Shown here: one piece after another, positions 35,822 to 50,720 of the stretch | Layout of the letters: each line of letters opens with the position of its first letter | How positions within the stretch are numbered: the first letter of the stretch is position 1 | Source of the DNA: Marchantia polymorpha subsp. ruderalis | Taxonomy: Eukaryota; Streptophyta; Marchantiopsida; Marchantiales; Marchantiaceae | Length of the DNA stretch: 64,000 nucleotides | Reading direction: 5' to 3' | NCBI GenBank assembly: GCA_037833965.1 | Contig: AP031355.1 | Span: 17,943,501 to 18,007,500, forward strand | Position numbers and translations under genes: made by a program | The notes under the pieces: generated by a model | The model's database searches: none | Told to the model about the DNA's origin: nothing | What the model saw: only the letters and a program-made list of their open reading frames with translations

Positions 35822-37351
35822 CTAGTTCTTCTTGGAGCAGACTTTGCGGATCTCTCCCTGAGATCCCGTCAGAACCTGAATCCTTCCCATCTTCTGCATA
35901 GCCAGCCCGAATTGGCTGAAAAACTTCGAGCTCGGGGATCGAACAAGATCCAGCACTTGCTTCAAACCGCTGCTTGTGGAGATGAGAGCATCGTCCGACT
36001 TGAAGATGGCCTTGTGGTCCAGAACGTTAGTGAAGTAGTTGATGTCAAAGGTCTGGCCTCCCTTGCTTGAATCCAGAGCGACGAATTTGTTGGCGCTGCT
36101 GGCGGAGTTGGGACACACTCCTCTCTTCTCCCTGACGTAAGTGGTGTTGAGATAAGGGTCGGCACCACTCGCGCTTCTGGGAAAGTTATAGATGCGGGGA
36201 GTGACCTTGCTGCAGTGGGTAAGTCCGATTGTGTGGGCACCTGGATCGCACAAATACCCACATTTTAGTGCAAGATCAAGATTTGTGGAAGAATTGCATA
36301 TTCTGCTGGCGGTCTAGACCTGGTTGAATCTTATCAAAACCGACTCATTAGGAATTTTGACATTTCAGAAATACTCCTAAGTCCACCTGAAAGGACTATC
36401 AAGTCCGATTGGCTGAGGCCCTTGCTGTTGAAGTTCTGAAGAAGCTGCCTGAAGCTGAACCCGTCACCCGGAAGATTGCTAGACGCGGCACTTGCGCGCG
36501 AAATGGTTCCATCCCTTCGACCGAGGGGAACCGTCCAGCTTGGACCTCCAATCTGCAATCACATCAGTTGAACAGTTGAGACACCTGACTCCACGGAACC
36601 GAAGTGGCTATCGTAGGTGATAGCAACCCAGAAAGAAGAAGAAGAACAACTTCCCCATGGAGCCATGAGGAGTCACACCACTTGTTTGAAACACATGTCT
36701 CTGTTAAAACACAGTCAGTCGTGGTCTACCTCGAAACTCGACATGTAAGGAAGAAGGTTAGAGCAGAACGTACAGTGGCGATGGCATCTCTTGCTGCTAG
36801 GGCCAGGATATCGGAGCACGAGAAAACACCGGGACAGGTTCTCTCTATTGCCGCCTTCGCTTGATCGATGATTCCAAATCCTTGGAGTGAAAGATTTGGT
36901 GGTGCATCCTTTTCTGCCTTATTTCCAGGAGTTGAAGCCAGAAGCACTGATCCATCGCATCCCTGCAGCAGAAAAAAAATTAGTTTTTAGCGGTGTCACC
37001 AATGGCTGCATGACTTGACGAGCTGACAATTCGACATAGGAAGTTTTGCATATTGAAGACTCTGGAAGTCTAGAATGTTCACCATGTGGCTGAGTCATGA
37101 TCACTTGAATAGAGAATTCTGGTAGATTCGAAGCAACAAAACCTTACATTGACAAAACAATCGTGGAAATGCAATCGGAGAAGGCCGGCGGCATTTCTTC
37201 TATCACTGCGAACAGCCGCGCTGACCACGTTGGCAACAGCTTGCACACCACCGGGACAGCTCTTTGCGTAGAAGCTCTGAGATAGCTGCGCGTCTGCCGT
37301 GGCAGCGTACAAAATTGCCAGTCCAATGGAAAGGTAGATTGGAGACGTCAT
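35822..37351 (-). CDS. Class III secretory peroxidase, gene 5
   Basis: Exons: 37351-37148, 36962-36774, 36552-36387, 36240-35822, giving 978 coding bases and 325 residues. Introns are 185, 221 and 146 bp. The precursor begins [21 protein letters not shown] and matures at QLSQSF. Conserved sites are [10 protein letters not shown] (distal Arg, His), [28 protein letters not shown] (proximal haem His) and eight cysteines. The intron 3 acceptor reads ATCCAG where genes 2-4 read ATTCAG, still a valid AG. Exons 2-3 and intron 2 resemble gene 4; the start of exon 1 and intron 3 resemble gene 3. Intact, with probable function shared with its neighbours. Confidence 0.95.
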
Positions 37352-37536
37352 CTTCGTCGCAAAATTGAATCTAGTCTAAAATGTATCTGAACAAGGACGA
37401 AGTACTGTCAGAAACTTCATAAGCAAAAGTAGATGTTGATTTTAGAAGTATTTGCAAGTCGTAAAAGTATCCGAATTCACAGAAGGTGAGAAGTACCAGT
37501 CGATAACGTCAACTAACAGAATCGGTTCATCCTTTA

Positions 37537-37563
37537 CTCACCGTGATGTGAAGCAGCTAGCTC
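37537..37563 (-). promoter_or_regulatory. Leader element with 5' splice donor, gene 5
   Basis: The coding strand reads CTAGCTGCTTCACATCACG followed by GTGAGT, a near-consensus donor (leader end 37542), about 190 bp upstream of the ATG. A likely acceptor is GCGACGAAG directly before ATG 37351. Confidence 0.5.
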
Positions 37564-37665
37564 AGCCGTGCTTGAAAGAAGCTGGGACTGAGAGCTGCTT
37601 GTGCTAAAAGCCTCGGAGAGGTCAACTGTGAATGATCCGATGATTGTGATCTTCTCGGCCTACTT

Positions 37666-37673
37666 CTTATATG
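37666..37673 (-). promoter_or_regulatory. Probable TATA box of gene 5
   Basis: ATATAAG on the coding strand (context GACACATATAAGAAG), at the place of CTATAAG in genes 2-4 but a better TATA match. Confidence 0.5.
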
Positions 37674-38299
37674 TGTCGAAACCATTGTCCGGTCCAATCG
37701 CCACTGACCCGAGATAAATCCTGCACAATGAGGAGGTAGAGTCTTTTCTTCCTACATCCGGGGATCTCAGACTCCTATCCAGCCTGACTGCACATAACAC
37801 GTGCCTGGTTTTTGAATTGAGCCGAAAAGGTCCATGGTTGCATCTACGAACACATGCTGCTTTCGTACACCTGATTGGCTAGCTTCACTAATCAAATATT
37901 AGCCAGTCGGCTCAACTCTGCATCTTTGCACCTTTGAGAGGCTTCATCTTGTACAGTAGAGGCAGGCCCAGTTGGAATTTTCAACGACTGAGCTGCACTC
38001 AAGGACTCACTTCATGTCGTCTTTAATTTAATAAGGAAGGACCATACATTCCACGGGCTACTTCTACTGAAGGATCACGTCCTTCGAAAAAATACATGCA
38101 AAAAAAAGCGTACTGCTCACCAAATCTGCCCTCTTAAACTTGTAAGAAAAACACGCTGTCTCGATCAATGTTTGAAGGCGCTGACCCTCAAAACAAATGA
38201 CTACAGTACATTGTTGTATCGAATCACACCTCGGCTAGATTTGATCTCTTCATGTGCAAAAGAAGTAAATAGAAAAAAAATAAAAATAAAAATAAATAA

Positions 38300-38304
<5 letters not shown>

Positions 38305-38334
<30 letters not shown>
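38305..38334. repeat. (TA)n microsatellite
   Basis: A run of about fourteen TA units preceded by an AAATAAA-rich stretch, at the same place in unit 5 as the AT tract of unit 4. Confidence 0.95.
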
Positions 38335-38337
<3 letters not shown>

Positions 38338-39009
38338 TTCAGCCGGTAGCCGTCATCAGGTCTTGGGTTGCAATGTCTGACATCGCATATGTCTGATAGC
38401 AGATGGAAAATAGATCAAGACCGTGGGTTCACTTAAATTGCATCTAAGTTAAATATGCTTGATCACCCTGCTCATATACGTCCTTGTCAAAATTGGTTAC
38501 TTTCTCTTATTTTCTGACTCTTAGACAGGCCAACCTCACCTATCAAATATAGATTGCCATTATGCGCGACCTCAATATTTCCAATTCTTTGGCAGATAGA
38601 ACAGAGGTAACCAGACGAAGGTGTACTCTTATCATTCTAAGATGATGACAAAGCCCGAGTAATTTGAATCATGGTTTCAAGGAATGTGCAGACGATATGT
38701 ATATGTGAACTTCCGTGAGCTATGTATTTGTGAACTAGAGCCGATTTCAACTTGCGTTCGTAAGTGGTACAAATTGCAAAACTTATCAGTGGTTTCGCGA
38801 AATTTGGTACTGATAGAAATTAGCTCTAAAATCCGATGATGGGTGGATTTCTAAGTGGCTTACAATTTTCTTCTGTCCCGTTCTTACAGCAAGTTTCACC
38901 CATGTACAGTTTGCATGGTTCTGCAATGACAATCTCATCGCATGCTACAGTGCACTACTTGCTTCTGTTGCAGTTACCACGAAGCAGCTGCACCGAATGG
39001 CGAGGGGCA

Positions 39010-42000
39010 TCTAAATCTCGTCGCGGAAACCGAGGTGGTGCATCTTTAACTGCGTGTCATGACTCAGTCAAGTCATCTCATCGATCAGGCGTCATAATTA
39101 CGTAGGAACTGACGGTGACTCTCATGAACTCTCCAGATCAGAATCAGATTCGAGTATGATGTTTTTGGCAGAAGACGGTTGACAAAAGCTAAGTACATAC
39201 ATCAAGAACAACAACCATTACATTAGCTGGTGCCCCTTCGCCGATTCTCTTCTCTTTCAAAAGCATGAGAATGCTTTCGTGATCTCCGAGCACGAAGATT
39301 TTCTCTGTAAGGTCATGTCGACAGCAAGAAGGATCAGCTTGCATAATGCCTTAGAATAATCATCAAAAGAAGAGGGACGAACAGGAAGCTGTCAAAAAGT
39401 GCACATCTGAAATAAATATTCATTCCGTAGCACTACTCGAGGTGCCATTAGTTGCTCAGACAATGACCATGATATAATGTAAATCTGTTATGGAGATTTT
39501 TCTCCATAACACATCACGTTCAGAGGGTATCATTCGGAAATCCAGGAACAACCTCTGCCGCTGTTCAAAGCACTTGCAATGTCGGCGCGAACGACATAGA
39601 GGTGTTGGACATCCTCTTCAGCACTACTGTGATGTGCCCAAGGCGAAGTCGAATGATATTGACTGCATGTCTCAGGAACTCTTCCAACAGTTGAAGGGCG
39701 AGGTTCACTGCCCTTCACGTACACGTGTGAGTCTGGCAGGCAATAGTTTTACGTCACAGATGTCCGCACATGGGTCGACGATGACTACAGTTGCAAGCAG
39801 CTGCAAAATACGAACCGCAATGAGCGTTACCACATGGTTTGACAATTTCTTCAATATTTTCCGTACCCAGCTCAGAGATTGCCGGACAAACCGCTGTGCA
39901 CAGCAAATTTCCAGTCGTGGGTTCAATTGCAAGCCCGGATGTTGGTCAAGTAACGCTCCCGAAATAGATAGATTCGAAGACTTCGGGACGAAAGTCCAGC
40001 TAACGTCAAACCTTTTCTACACAACTTCTTCCATATAGTGTTTCTATATTTCTGGATCTGGATGTAATCAATCAGTTGAACCCAGATATTCATGATGCTC
40101 TCGTGTACGTTCATTCGCTGAGTTAGATGGTGCTGTGATGTATGAACTGTCTCATAAAGGTTTTGGCTCGTAGAGATTTCAACGTCTACCGACAAGTTGA
40201 CAGTTCTAAGGGGAAGTAGCCTCGACCACTGATATGTAGTTTCAATAAACTGAGAAAAACTAACCTCCTGCATATTCTACGCACTCGATACAATATTCTT
40301 ATTGATAGGTTCGGCCTTTATTACGTAGATTTTAGGCTGAGCTGATTCTTTAGCACTTACTTCAAAATAATAGTACTGTGTTCTTATGACCTGTGAGTCA
40401 ACTGAAGAGAACTAAAGAGAACTAATCCAACTGCCAGTTCCGAGAAATAGCCTTGTTTCAGCCATGCACTCCTCGTTTGGTGGAAATATAGGTAGATATG
40501 AGATTCTATACTGCAATGAATTCAGGTGGTCAGTAATTCATATCCCTTCTTCGAGTTCGAGAACCTAGTCAAACAGAATCTATCAGAATCAATCAATCTC
40601 CACCTTAGCCTTCGACTTTTCGCTGTAAGTCTACATTTAGTGCAACCTTCAATATTGACATGATCTACTCAAGGGACAGTGCAAGGAGTTCAAGCATCTA
40701 GAATGGTAAAGTACTCTGATTTCCATCTGAATTAAATTATGAGCCTTACGCCGCCATCTACGATACTGCAGTCCAACTTGGAATGCACCTAATTCACAAT
40801 AGTCATCATGACAAAAGGAGAAACGGTTTCAAATTCGAAGTCCTATATAATCTTCCAAGTCACTTGAGATTATCGTCCATCCTGAGAGACTTATATTCGT
40901 GCATAGCTTCTGAAGTATAGACTCTGTATGAACTCCATGTTTCTCACATGTTTTGAAAATCCTTGTCAATCGAGATGAGATTGCGGATTTGTGACAGGAC
41001 AAAGTTGCCTTATTTTCACCTGGACAATCACTAGTGAGCCGAAAGTCAACTTGTCGAGAGAACCATTGTGTTTGATCTTCTCGCAAAGAATTGGTGTTGT
41101 GGAGAGAAGAAGCTGTAAAGGTACACCTTCCAGGACGAAGGGATGGGCACTAAAACTCGATTGAAAACTGTGGATACTTTCTGCGAATTATAAATTGAAA
41201 GCCGGTGTTCATGGACTGTTGCAATTCGCTCAAACTTGTCGGCTCTACAGAACCTATGACTTAGATTCGTAAACGCGTGGACTCCACCCCCGTACTGTTA
41301 CACACACATCACGCGGACAGTATCGAAGGTGGATACGCTAAGTCGGATCCCGAGGATCCAGATCGTTTGCAGCTCCCAACGATGGCTTGTGATCTTCAAT
41401 TTCCTTCGAATCATGGAGAAGTCTCAGGGGAAAGGGATCGAAAACCAAATGTCAACGGACTCTGGACTCATCACTTGCGGCGGCTGGGGAGACGCTGGGA
41501 CAGCTAGCCATGTGTGAACTCAACAGTGTCAATCGTCTGAATGAGTTCAGGATAAGCGCGACAATGGTACCGCTTTAGGGAAAGTATAATTTACTTGAAA
41601 CCTTCCAAAAAATGTTGTGTCAATCACGACATGAATGGCAGGATGTTTAGATCTGCTCATATGCTAATAGCATAGAATAGCACAGTAAACTCCTAAGTAT
41701 GCTCAATGATTGAAATGAATGGTGTTTTCTGCTAGCCTAAGTATCAAATCTAGTCCTACCTTGGGCCTGGTTCTAATGCTGTGAACACTGTATATCTGTT
41801 ACTCCTCATTCATGGAGCCAAAATTCTGTTGTTGTGGTTTTTATATACGAAGGGAGATTTCTTCTCCCACACTCCGAGCACAAAATGCAATCGTCGAGGA
41901 CACCCACACGCACTCCTTCTCTATCGCTGCCTGCCTGCCTGCCTCATTTGTCTCGCGTAGATCCATCGACAGGAGTGTAGAAGTTCGCACCGGTGTCCTC

Positions 42001-42170
42001 TCGGGCTCAAGCTTTCACTAGTTCTCAATAGGAAATCTGCACGCCTCGGCCTTGGACTAAGAGGAATATACACACAATTTACTTTTTCAGATAAGTGAGA
42101 AACCTCATCGTTCGATGAAGTAGTTGGTGAATGGTTGAAATCAAAGCTAGAAAAAAGATGAACACTGGAA
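39010..42170. other. Spacer between genes 5 and 6
   Basis: No gene could be recognised. The longest open frame, 182 codons forward at 39490-40038, has no signal or domain. On the other strand, frames at 40273-39923 and 39932-39705 follow one another with stops between them, so decayed coding DNA is possible. Around 41870-41960 there is a small CCTG(C)-rich stretch. Confidence 0.4.
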
Positions 42171-42177
42171 GGAAGAT

Positions 42178-43597
<1,420 letters not shown>

Positions 43598-43606
43598 GTT
43601 TGTGAA

Positions 43607-43860
43607 CTAAGACCTGGGATTCGAAACAATTCCACGTCAATATATAGCATCAGAAAACCTGCATCCCCTGACAGTACAATTTCTCGTACTTCCGTGGGCA
43701 CATGCACTGGTGTACTACAATTGACTGTTACATGAAATCACAAGCTCCAAAAGTAGATCTTGATGTTGCAGCGATGCTAAGACGGCTTGAGGAAATTGCA
43801 GCTGGCATCGTCTGGGAACCAGGATCTGCGCTCACCGTGAAGTTAAGCAGCTGCCTCAGG
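43607..43860 (-). promoter_or_regulatory. Leader element and probable 5'UTR intron, gene 6
   Basis: The coding strand reads CTGAGGCAGCTGCTTAACTTCACG (leader end 43836), then donor GTGAGC. A CTTAG acceptor at 43607 leaves TTCACAAAC before ATG. The implied intron is 229 bp. Because gene 6 is diverged elsewhere upstream, the survival of this block is the strongest sign that it is functional. Confidence 0.6.
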
Positions 43861-43956
43861 TCAGAGGGAAGCCTGAGTGCTGCTGCTGAAGCGAAATGGA
43901 GACAACTACTAGCTGAACTTGTGAATGTTTGGATGAATTGAACCAGGCCATGCGCG

Positions 43957-43966
43957 CCTTATATAT
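43957..43966 (-). promoter_or_regulatory. Probable TATA box of gene 6
   Basis: ATATATAAGG on the coding strand, about 120 bp upstream of the leader donor, the same spacing as in gene 2. A second TATATATT lies near 43640, only about 45 bp before the ATG, and would bypass the leader. Confidence 0.5.
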
Positions 43967-43969
43967 CAT

Positions 43970-46900
43970 GGAATCATGTCAAATATTCCGGACACGATCG
44001 CCAAAGCTGTCGAGGTCCCACTTCAGCCTCGCATGGATACAATTGTGCAGCCCCAATTGGTGCAAACGATTTGTTTAACAATTTTCTCCTGCAGCTTAGG
44101 ATCTGGGGAGGGCTACATGGTGCAAGTGGGACACCATTTCTCATCTCCCAACTAAGAAATGCCAGGTCTTTGGCTGTGCAAGCGTAGCTACTCGTGGCCG
44201 AGACTTCTGTTCCGTGGCTCCACTACAAAAACAGTAAAATATTGTCCAGCCAGCTGCATGGAGACTCGGCACTATGTCTACTGCACAAAGCACATGTATT
44301 TAGAATATCACAATTCCAGGATTCAGATGCTCTGGCGAGTCTCGAAGACCCGGTCAAAGACAGGAATCTCAGCTGGCCCTGCCTCCTAAGTCACATAACC
44401 TCAACAACAGCAAGGTGAGCCGTGATACCAGGTGACAAGCGACCTGCTTGATTGCAGGTGTAGTCTGCACGACTGACTGGCAAAAGACCTGGGGCTTTCA
44501 AACATCATGCTAAATCATTAGGCTTACCTGACCGAAAGTCAACAAGCCAACAAAAACCTCAACTGTTCCAGCCGCAACCTCTTCAGAACTTTCTGGACTC
44601 TCCAGGCCAGGGCACCAGTATATATTGCCTGTCCTCTGGACGCATCGCTCAGATAGATGCTTTGAAGTATGTCCCATCGGTGCATGATTCGCTCAGGTCA
44701 TTACCGCTTTGGTGTTGAAGATCCGGCAGCATGCCTAGATCGCGATACAAATCTAGTTTGTGTACTCGAGGTCCATCACGATTGGAATCTCACGGAGGCA
44801 GAATTGAATGCGAAATTGAGAGATGCTCCTGGGTGCTCTGTCGATGAACCGATCAGCATCATGCGCAGTTACAGCCTTTTGTACTGCTCATCAATTGGCC
44901 AAGGTCTGTATGGGTACAACGCGCAGACGTCCTCTCCTGGACCTCTATCCGAGGCATGTGACAAATCTCGAACCGTGAATGTTTTGCATCCTGATTGCTT
45001 CGGATGAACGAAGGCTAATCACATTCCATGACAACAAAAAGGAATAGGTGTCTGTAGGTGTCTGTAAATTGCAGCGCATGTCAAATACAGCCGCTCCTGG
45101 TGAACTATGTTCGAGAAGCTGAAGCAGATGCAAATAAAGACTTCCTGATAGGCACTGGCACAGTGACTGTGATAACACATCAGACATCTCCCACTGGATG
45201 GAGAGCAGCAGAGTCAGACCATTAACTGCGGCGCACTTCATAACACCGATTTACTCCCTGCGGGTGCACTTGCCACTATGGATAATCTTCACTAGGTTCG
45301 TCGAAATCAGATAGAATGCAGGCAGAGTTTCTTCGATGAACCTAATTTACTGCACACATGATTTGTGAAAGGATAGCATGAACAAAGCAGAGGAACCCTG
45401 AAACGAGGGTGTAAGATAAGAAAAGAACAAGACTTAAGAACAAAAGAGGAGGTAAGACAGAAGGAACTTGTAAAATTGTCAAACAATGTCACGCTACATA
45501 ATGCAACGAAATTTTAGATCTTGCGACTTCTAATTGCCTCCACAGTCTAGTCTGTCCCTCACATAGCTTGGACTTTCTCCGTGACTGCTTGAAAAGAAAC
45601 AGCCAGAGCAAATCAAATTATGAGCAGGTAGCTACGGATCATGTGCAACAGCTACAATCAACCACACTGAAGCTATGCTTGTAAGGCTTGATCGCGTTGA
45701 TAGAGCGGTGAGAATGTTGAACAAAGTGTCTACAATCAAAATGTTGAACAAAGTGTCAGCAAGTGCTGCAATAAACAGCAAAAGCGAGTGCTACGCTGCT
45801 GTAATACTGTTATATACAGTTGTGCTACAAACTGCAACAAAGTCCCAGAGTTCGATTCCTATTATCCGGGGGCAACCCAGAGTCGCCACAATATTTTCTG
45901 TTAACACCCTTCCTTCCTTCCTCCCTCTCTCACTCTCTCTGCCTGCCTTCCTGCGATGAAAAACAGCTCGTACTCTGAGTTCACATACCAACGGGGGCTT
46001 GTACGCAATTGATGACACTCGCAATTCTAGACAGTATACACCGTGTAGAATTGAGAATTGCGATTGTCATCGTTTACGACGGAGAGTCGTCAGCCTCAAG
46101 AGAATTGAAGTCATCACCTCGACGTGCACAAGATTAAAGTGATGTCAAGCTGGAAGAGATGGAAGACCCCAAACCTCACTCCTGCCCTCTGGATTGATGT
46201 AGCCCAGCGTGCTGCCAGGCCAAATAAGCACGCATATTCTGCCAGACTAGATTGTGACTTTGTCTTACAACTTGAGGAGTCGTGTCCGCATAGATTCTCA
46301 GAAAGGCATCCCATACAGATCACGAACATAAAACAATGTTTGTCTACCACGAATTTATGAAGATTTGTGCATGTATTCTAATCAGTCGGCCTGATCCATT
46401 TCTAATGTGGACTTCGTCTATGGTGATGGAAACCCGACCAGCTCGGGAATCCCATGGTATACAGCTTCCGGCATATCGACTCCAATTTCGCAGGTGCTAA
46501 GAGACGACTAATCAGGACTTGTGTAGATACTTCTACTGTAAGATCTAATTATCCTCGCGCTGTGCGAGTGCATGTCTCTCTCAATGAGTAGACTGAATCT
46601 GCTCTATTGCTTGCAATATTAACCTCTTATCGTATTACAAGGTCAGTGCAGAAAAACTTTAGATTACCAAGGTCCCCGATAAGTGTTGTATGTTCTCTTC
46701 GTTATATGTGTTAGAACTGAATATGAATGCAGCAAAAAAATTGCTATAATTTTCAGTCACACTAAGAATAATAAATTTACCTACTATAAAATAACGAAAT
46801 AATTTGTATAATATGAATCTTGATTTGTATGATCAATTTTTATTTCTCTTATATACGCTGTTTTGAAATCCAGAAATTATGTTTGGTGTTTATATCTTAT

Positions 46901-47740
46901 GACACATCCCAATCTTAGTACAGAATCTAAATTTTTTTCCTCATAATTCAGTGTCCTTAGATGATAAGTGTTTTTTTTAAATTACACTTCCAAAGTGATA
47001 TGCCGGCGGTGTCCGATCATAAGGCCCCAACGAGGATATACAGTGGTCACACTAATTCGCGCGGGTGCGAAAGTACTGTTCACACTATTTATGCGAAAAA
47101 ATCATCGCCGCTAACATCGGTAAAAAGTAGCATATCGTTTGCAGTATTAGCATCCATTCTTGACAACCCAGAGTCTAAAAAGGCTCTAGATCTTTCATCG
47201 CACCATGCTAACAACATATAACGGTCAAATCTTATATGCATAATAGAAAAATGTTGATCTATATATAACATAGATACTGCAAGACAGTTACACTTTCTAG
47301 AAGTATCCAACATAGTCAATTATCTTCGTCACATCTATCAATTCCTACACATTAATGGTCATGAGTTCATTCTAAGATAGTTTCATATCTTTGGTAATTC
47401 AATTAGATCCTTCAGCTAATAAGTTTACTCTCTTGGATCAATAGAGTTATATGACTTTACTGTTCTAAATGCACAACCTTGCAAATTCAGTACTCAAATG
47501 ATTCAGTTTATTAAATTGAAAATTTAGTAATGAGAAATTTCAAAAATCGTCCTAGCTTTCAAATGTGTTGGTATTGACTCTTATCAAAAAGTTGTGGGAT
47601 GTGATGACTTTGTGTGTGCAGTGTTGACCATCTAAAAGTGGCGAAACCTAGCCCGCCACCTTGACAACGGTTTTTCCATGGTGTTCTCACAATAATATTA
47701 TTTTGATTTTTTTGTATTTTTGGATTTTGTGATTTTGACC
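43970..47740. other. Intergenic region right of the peroxidase array
   Basis: No gene is recognised. A 112-codon forward frame at 44669-45007 has no motif. There is a CT-rich tract at 45905-45950 and an 18-bp inverted repeat with one mismatch at 46011-46028/46054-46071. From 46640 on the DNA is AT-rich. Confidence 0.5.
46011..46071. repeat. 18-bp inverted repeat, one mismatch
   Basis: GATGACACTCGCAATTCT (46011-46028) is complementary to 46054-46071 except at one base. The 25-base spacer carries CAGTATACACCGTG. Confidence 0.8.
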
Positions 47741-48266
47741 GTAAGAATTGATTACAGAGCGACATGTCTAACGAATTGTAGTTTTCATAGAGAATGTCAA
47801 AAAATAATCGTTGTTACCGTGAGTTTGCTAGTATGCCGAATTGAAGGTTTGAGTATAGGAAGAACGAACAACGCATGCTAGTTGTTAGAGACGGAGACAC
47901 TATTGTTGAGGTTGTGCATGCTATAACAATCATCTCTATGACTGTTGCTGGTTGTTGATAAGTATGAATGTATAGTGTTCAAACAAGAGTTCTTGTCTTC
48001 TGGTTACATGCTTACCATAACGGAAGTGATGATTATCTGGTCTAAAAGAGGCAAGTGAAAGTCAAGCCGGAAGCAATGGACTTTGGCAAGACGTTGAGGT
48101 CAAAATCGTTTATCTATAACAATCAACACTAGATACATCTCCAAAAACAGGATGTGAGTATTGTCATATATTATATACTTTCTTTGATTCCTAAGCAAGT
48201 AAATGAATATATTGATTTTATTCTACTATTAGTGTATCTTAAGTGAAGATTTAATCCCAAAGAGTT

Positions 48267-48310
48267 TTGTTTTTCATCTTGAAACTGATAAGTTTCAAGA
48301 TGAAAAACAA
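48267..48310. repeat. Perfect 20-bp inverted repeat inside the copia remnant
   Basis: TTGTTTTTCATCTTGAAACT, loop GATA, then the exact complement. It interrupts the gag region. Confidence 0.9.
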
Positions 48311-48683
48311 ACTAGCATAGAGATTTAAGATCACATAAATGCATTTGATGATCTTGTCATTCATATTCAAAAATCTTAAAGAAAAAACTATTTATTAGAA
48401 TAATGTTTTTAATTTTTTGAGCTCATTGACTTCATCTTATCAGTTATTGTCATGAGTCTTGTCTCATCGTGATGGACAAACAATCACATACAACAAGATT
48501 GTAAGTGCTTCTTTCACTAATGACATACAATAAAAAATAATGTTCTCATTTTTTCTATCATTTCAGTTGATACGTCATTCAACGTCACTAGAAGTTGTTC
48601 ATATTCACGAAATGACAAGAATAGCAAACATTTTGGATCTAAAGTAAATTCAAGTATAGGGATAAATTTCTAGAAAATATAAT

Positions 48684-48875
48684 ATGGTGTGCTCAACATG
48701 TGTCAAAATTGACCACCTTAAGAATTACTGTTGGATGAAGATCAAAGATGTTATTCCTTTGATAGTCAATGTGACTCAAGAGTTTGAAGGAGAGAAAGAT
48801 GACTTGATGAACAATAGACTATGTTGTGAGAGATATGCCTTTTGCAATTCTTCAAAGTATAATGATGATGTATAG
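48684..48875 (+). pseudogene. Copia gag zinc-knuckle fragment
   Basis: This is an open stretch of 63 codons with CSTCVKIDHLKNYC, the CCHC knuckle that binds element RNA in copia gag proteins. The upstream gag is broken, so this is a remnant. Confidence 0.75.
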
Positions 48876-50599
48876 ATACTAAATTGTAATCATATCTATT
48901 ACATTGAAAAGTTTTTTTTAAGTTCTTGTAAGATCAAACAATTCACAGTTTTATGAAGAATAATAAATCCTTTAGGACTGAGAATATTTGATTTGATAAG
49001 ATTTGAATTTTTAAAGAACTACATAGTTGATTCACGTTGAATCTAAATCTCATATGAGAAACAAAGATTTGATATTTCTTGGATGAATAGACTCAAAAGG
49101 CTTTGAGTGGAGCTCACAAAGAGAAATGTTTAGTATAAAAGTATGTGATAAAATTATATTTAGAGATAATAAGCACCAAAATTTACATTTGCTAGGATGC
49201 ATTACCATCTATGATGAAGTTAATTTTATTAAGCCTCGAGAAGATTTATTTATGTATGGAATTCTAACCTATTATACATGACTAAATGCTACTTGTTTTT
49301 TCTAGACGATAGGAAATTGTTATGTTGTATAGATAAATCAATTTTTAATTTTAGAAATAGTATATCATAGTCAACCATCATAAAAAATTCTTTAATGTTG
49401 CAATTATCTATTCCATGAAGTTACTTGAATATGTATATAGTGACGTGAGGGATACTTTTCAAAAGTAACATGTTCTAGAAAATTATCTAATGTATCAGTT
49501 ATTGATTATTAGTCAAGGTGTGTGTGGTTTTATATGCTCACACACAAGTATAAGATATTTAAAACTTTCAAAAGTTGGAAAATCAAATTGAAACTCAAAC
49601 TAGACACAATGTGAAATATTTATGTACGGATAATGGCAAAAATTATAATTCTAAGGAGTTTTAAAGTTATTGCAAAGAAAATTAATTATTCATCACCTCA
49701 CTATGGTTTATTTTTCACAACAAAAATTTATTTCAGAAAGTCTCAATCAAAAAATGTTGAAAAAGTTGTGGATTTTGTTGTATCAATTTGATTAACTATA
49801 CCAGTTTTTGATTAAAACACTCATTTTTGCAGTGTATTTGGTAAACATTTTTTCCTATAACACAATCAATTTCATCACACTAATTGAACTAAGTCACAAA
49901 TGTATGACTCATTATAGTCATTGAAGCATTTTTTATTGTTTGGTTTATCTTTTCATATCCAAGGAGAATAATACTACTTTAGTATCTACATCCAAGAAAT
50001 GTAGTTTTCTTGATTAGCAAGTTAGTATCTACATCCAAGAAATGTAATTTTCTTGGATATGCTAGTAATGTGAAGGATTATAGATTATAAGAGCAATAGA
50101 TTTATTGTCAATAAGAATTTTTTTTTCAATAAGTCCGGATCATTGAAATAGGAATAAACATTTTAGTTTTATCCTAATGGCAAAGAAGATTCTCCATTCA
50201 AGATCTTGTAGAGATTGAGATTGATTATTATGTGATTAATGATGTGACACAAGGAGTAGTTTCATTATAAATTAAACAAAGTCTTGAAAAGCAAGAATAA
50301 TAGTAGCAAATTATTGTTGATGAGCTTCAAGTATCTGCATTAAAAGATAGAAATCAACTAGAATTGTCTACAAGGAAATCATTAAGGGAATAATGAGACT
50401 TCTGTAAAGTATAAATTATGTACTAATTTATGCATTTTTGAACATTGTGATATTCATATAAAGTATGATGATATCATTTCGTTGATTTTGATAGAAAGAA
50501 AAAAATATTTTTGATAGATCGCTCAAGCCTCTATGAATAAGTTTGAATGAAATGTTGTTATGAAATGTGACATGTAGTTGCTGGTTGATAACAAGGTTT

Positions 50600-50720
50600 T
50601 AGATCCTGTGCTATACTCCGGTGATCCTTTGCCGATCGGGGCACGCACCGATTCATCGTGTCCCAAATCACACCCGGCCCTACTCAATGAAAACTAGGAG
50701 CTAATGGAGCTTTCAAGAAA
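50600..50720. other. GC-richer insert within the copia reverse-transcriptase region
   Basis: A stretch around CCGATCGGGGCACGCACCG stands out from the AT-rich copia remnant. It separates the expected sequence before CKWMY. The source was not recognised. Confidence 0.35.

Larger units (their letters stand above)
34990..39010. repeat. Tandem duplication block holding peroxidase gene 5
   Basis: The downstream flank (35030-35820) matches units 2-4. The upstream flank to about 38400 parallels units 2 and 4, and 38480-39000 parallels 22660-23110, so units 2 and 5 keep the longest shared upstream part. Confidence 0.7.

Noticed and set aside
39490-40038. 182-codon forward frame between genes 5 and 6
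   Set aside because: No domain, signal or conserved copy is seen, and the opposite strand is nearly as open; not enough support for a gene.
45850-45890. GAGTTCGATTCC resembling a tRNA B-box
   Set aside because: No A-box, acceptor stem or anticodon arm could be placed around it.
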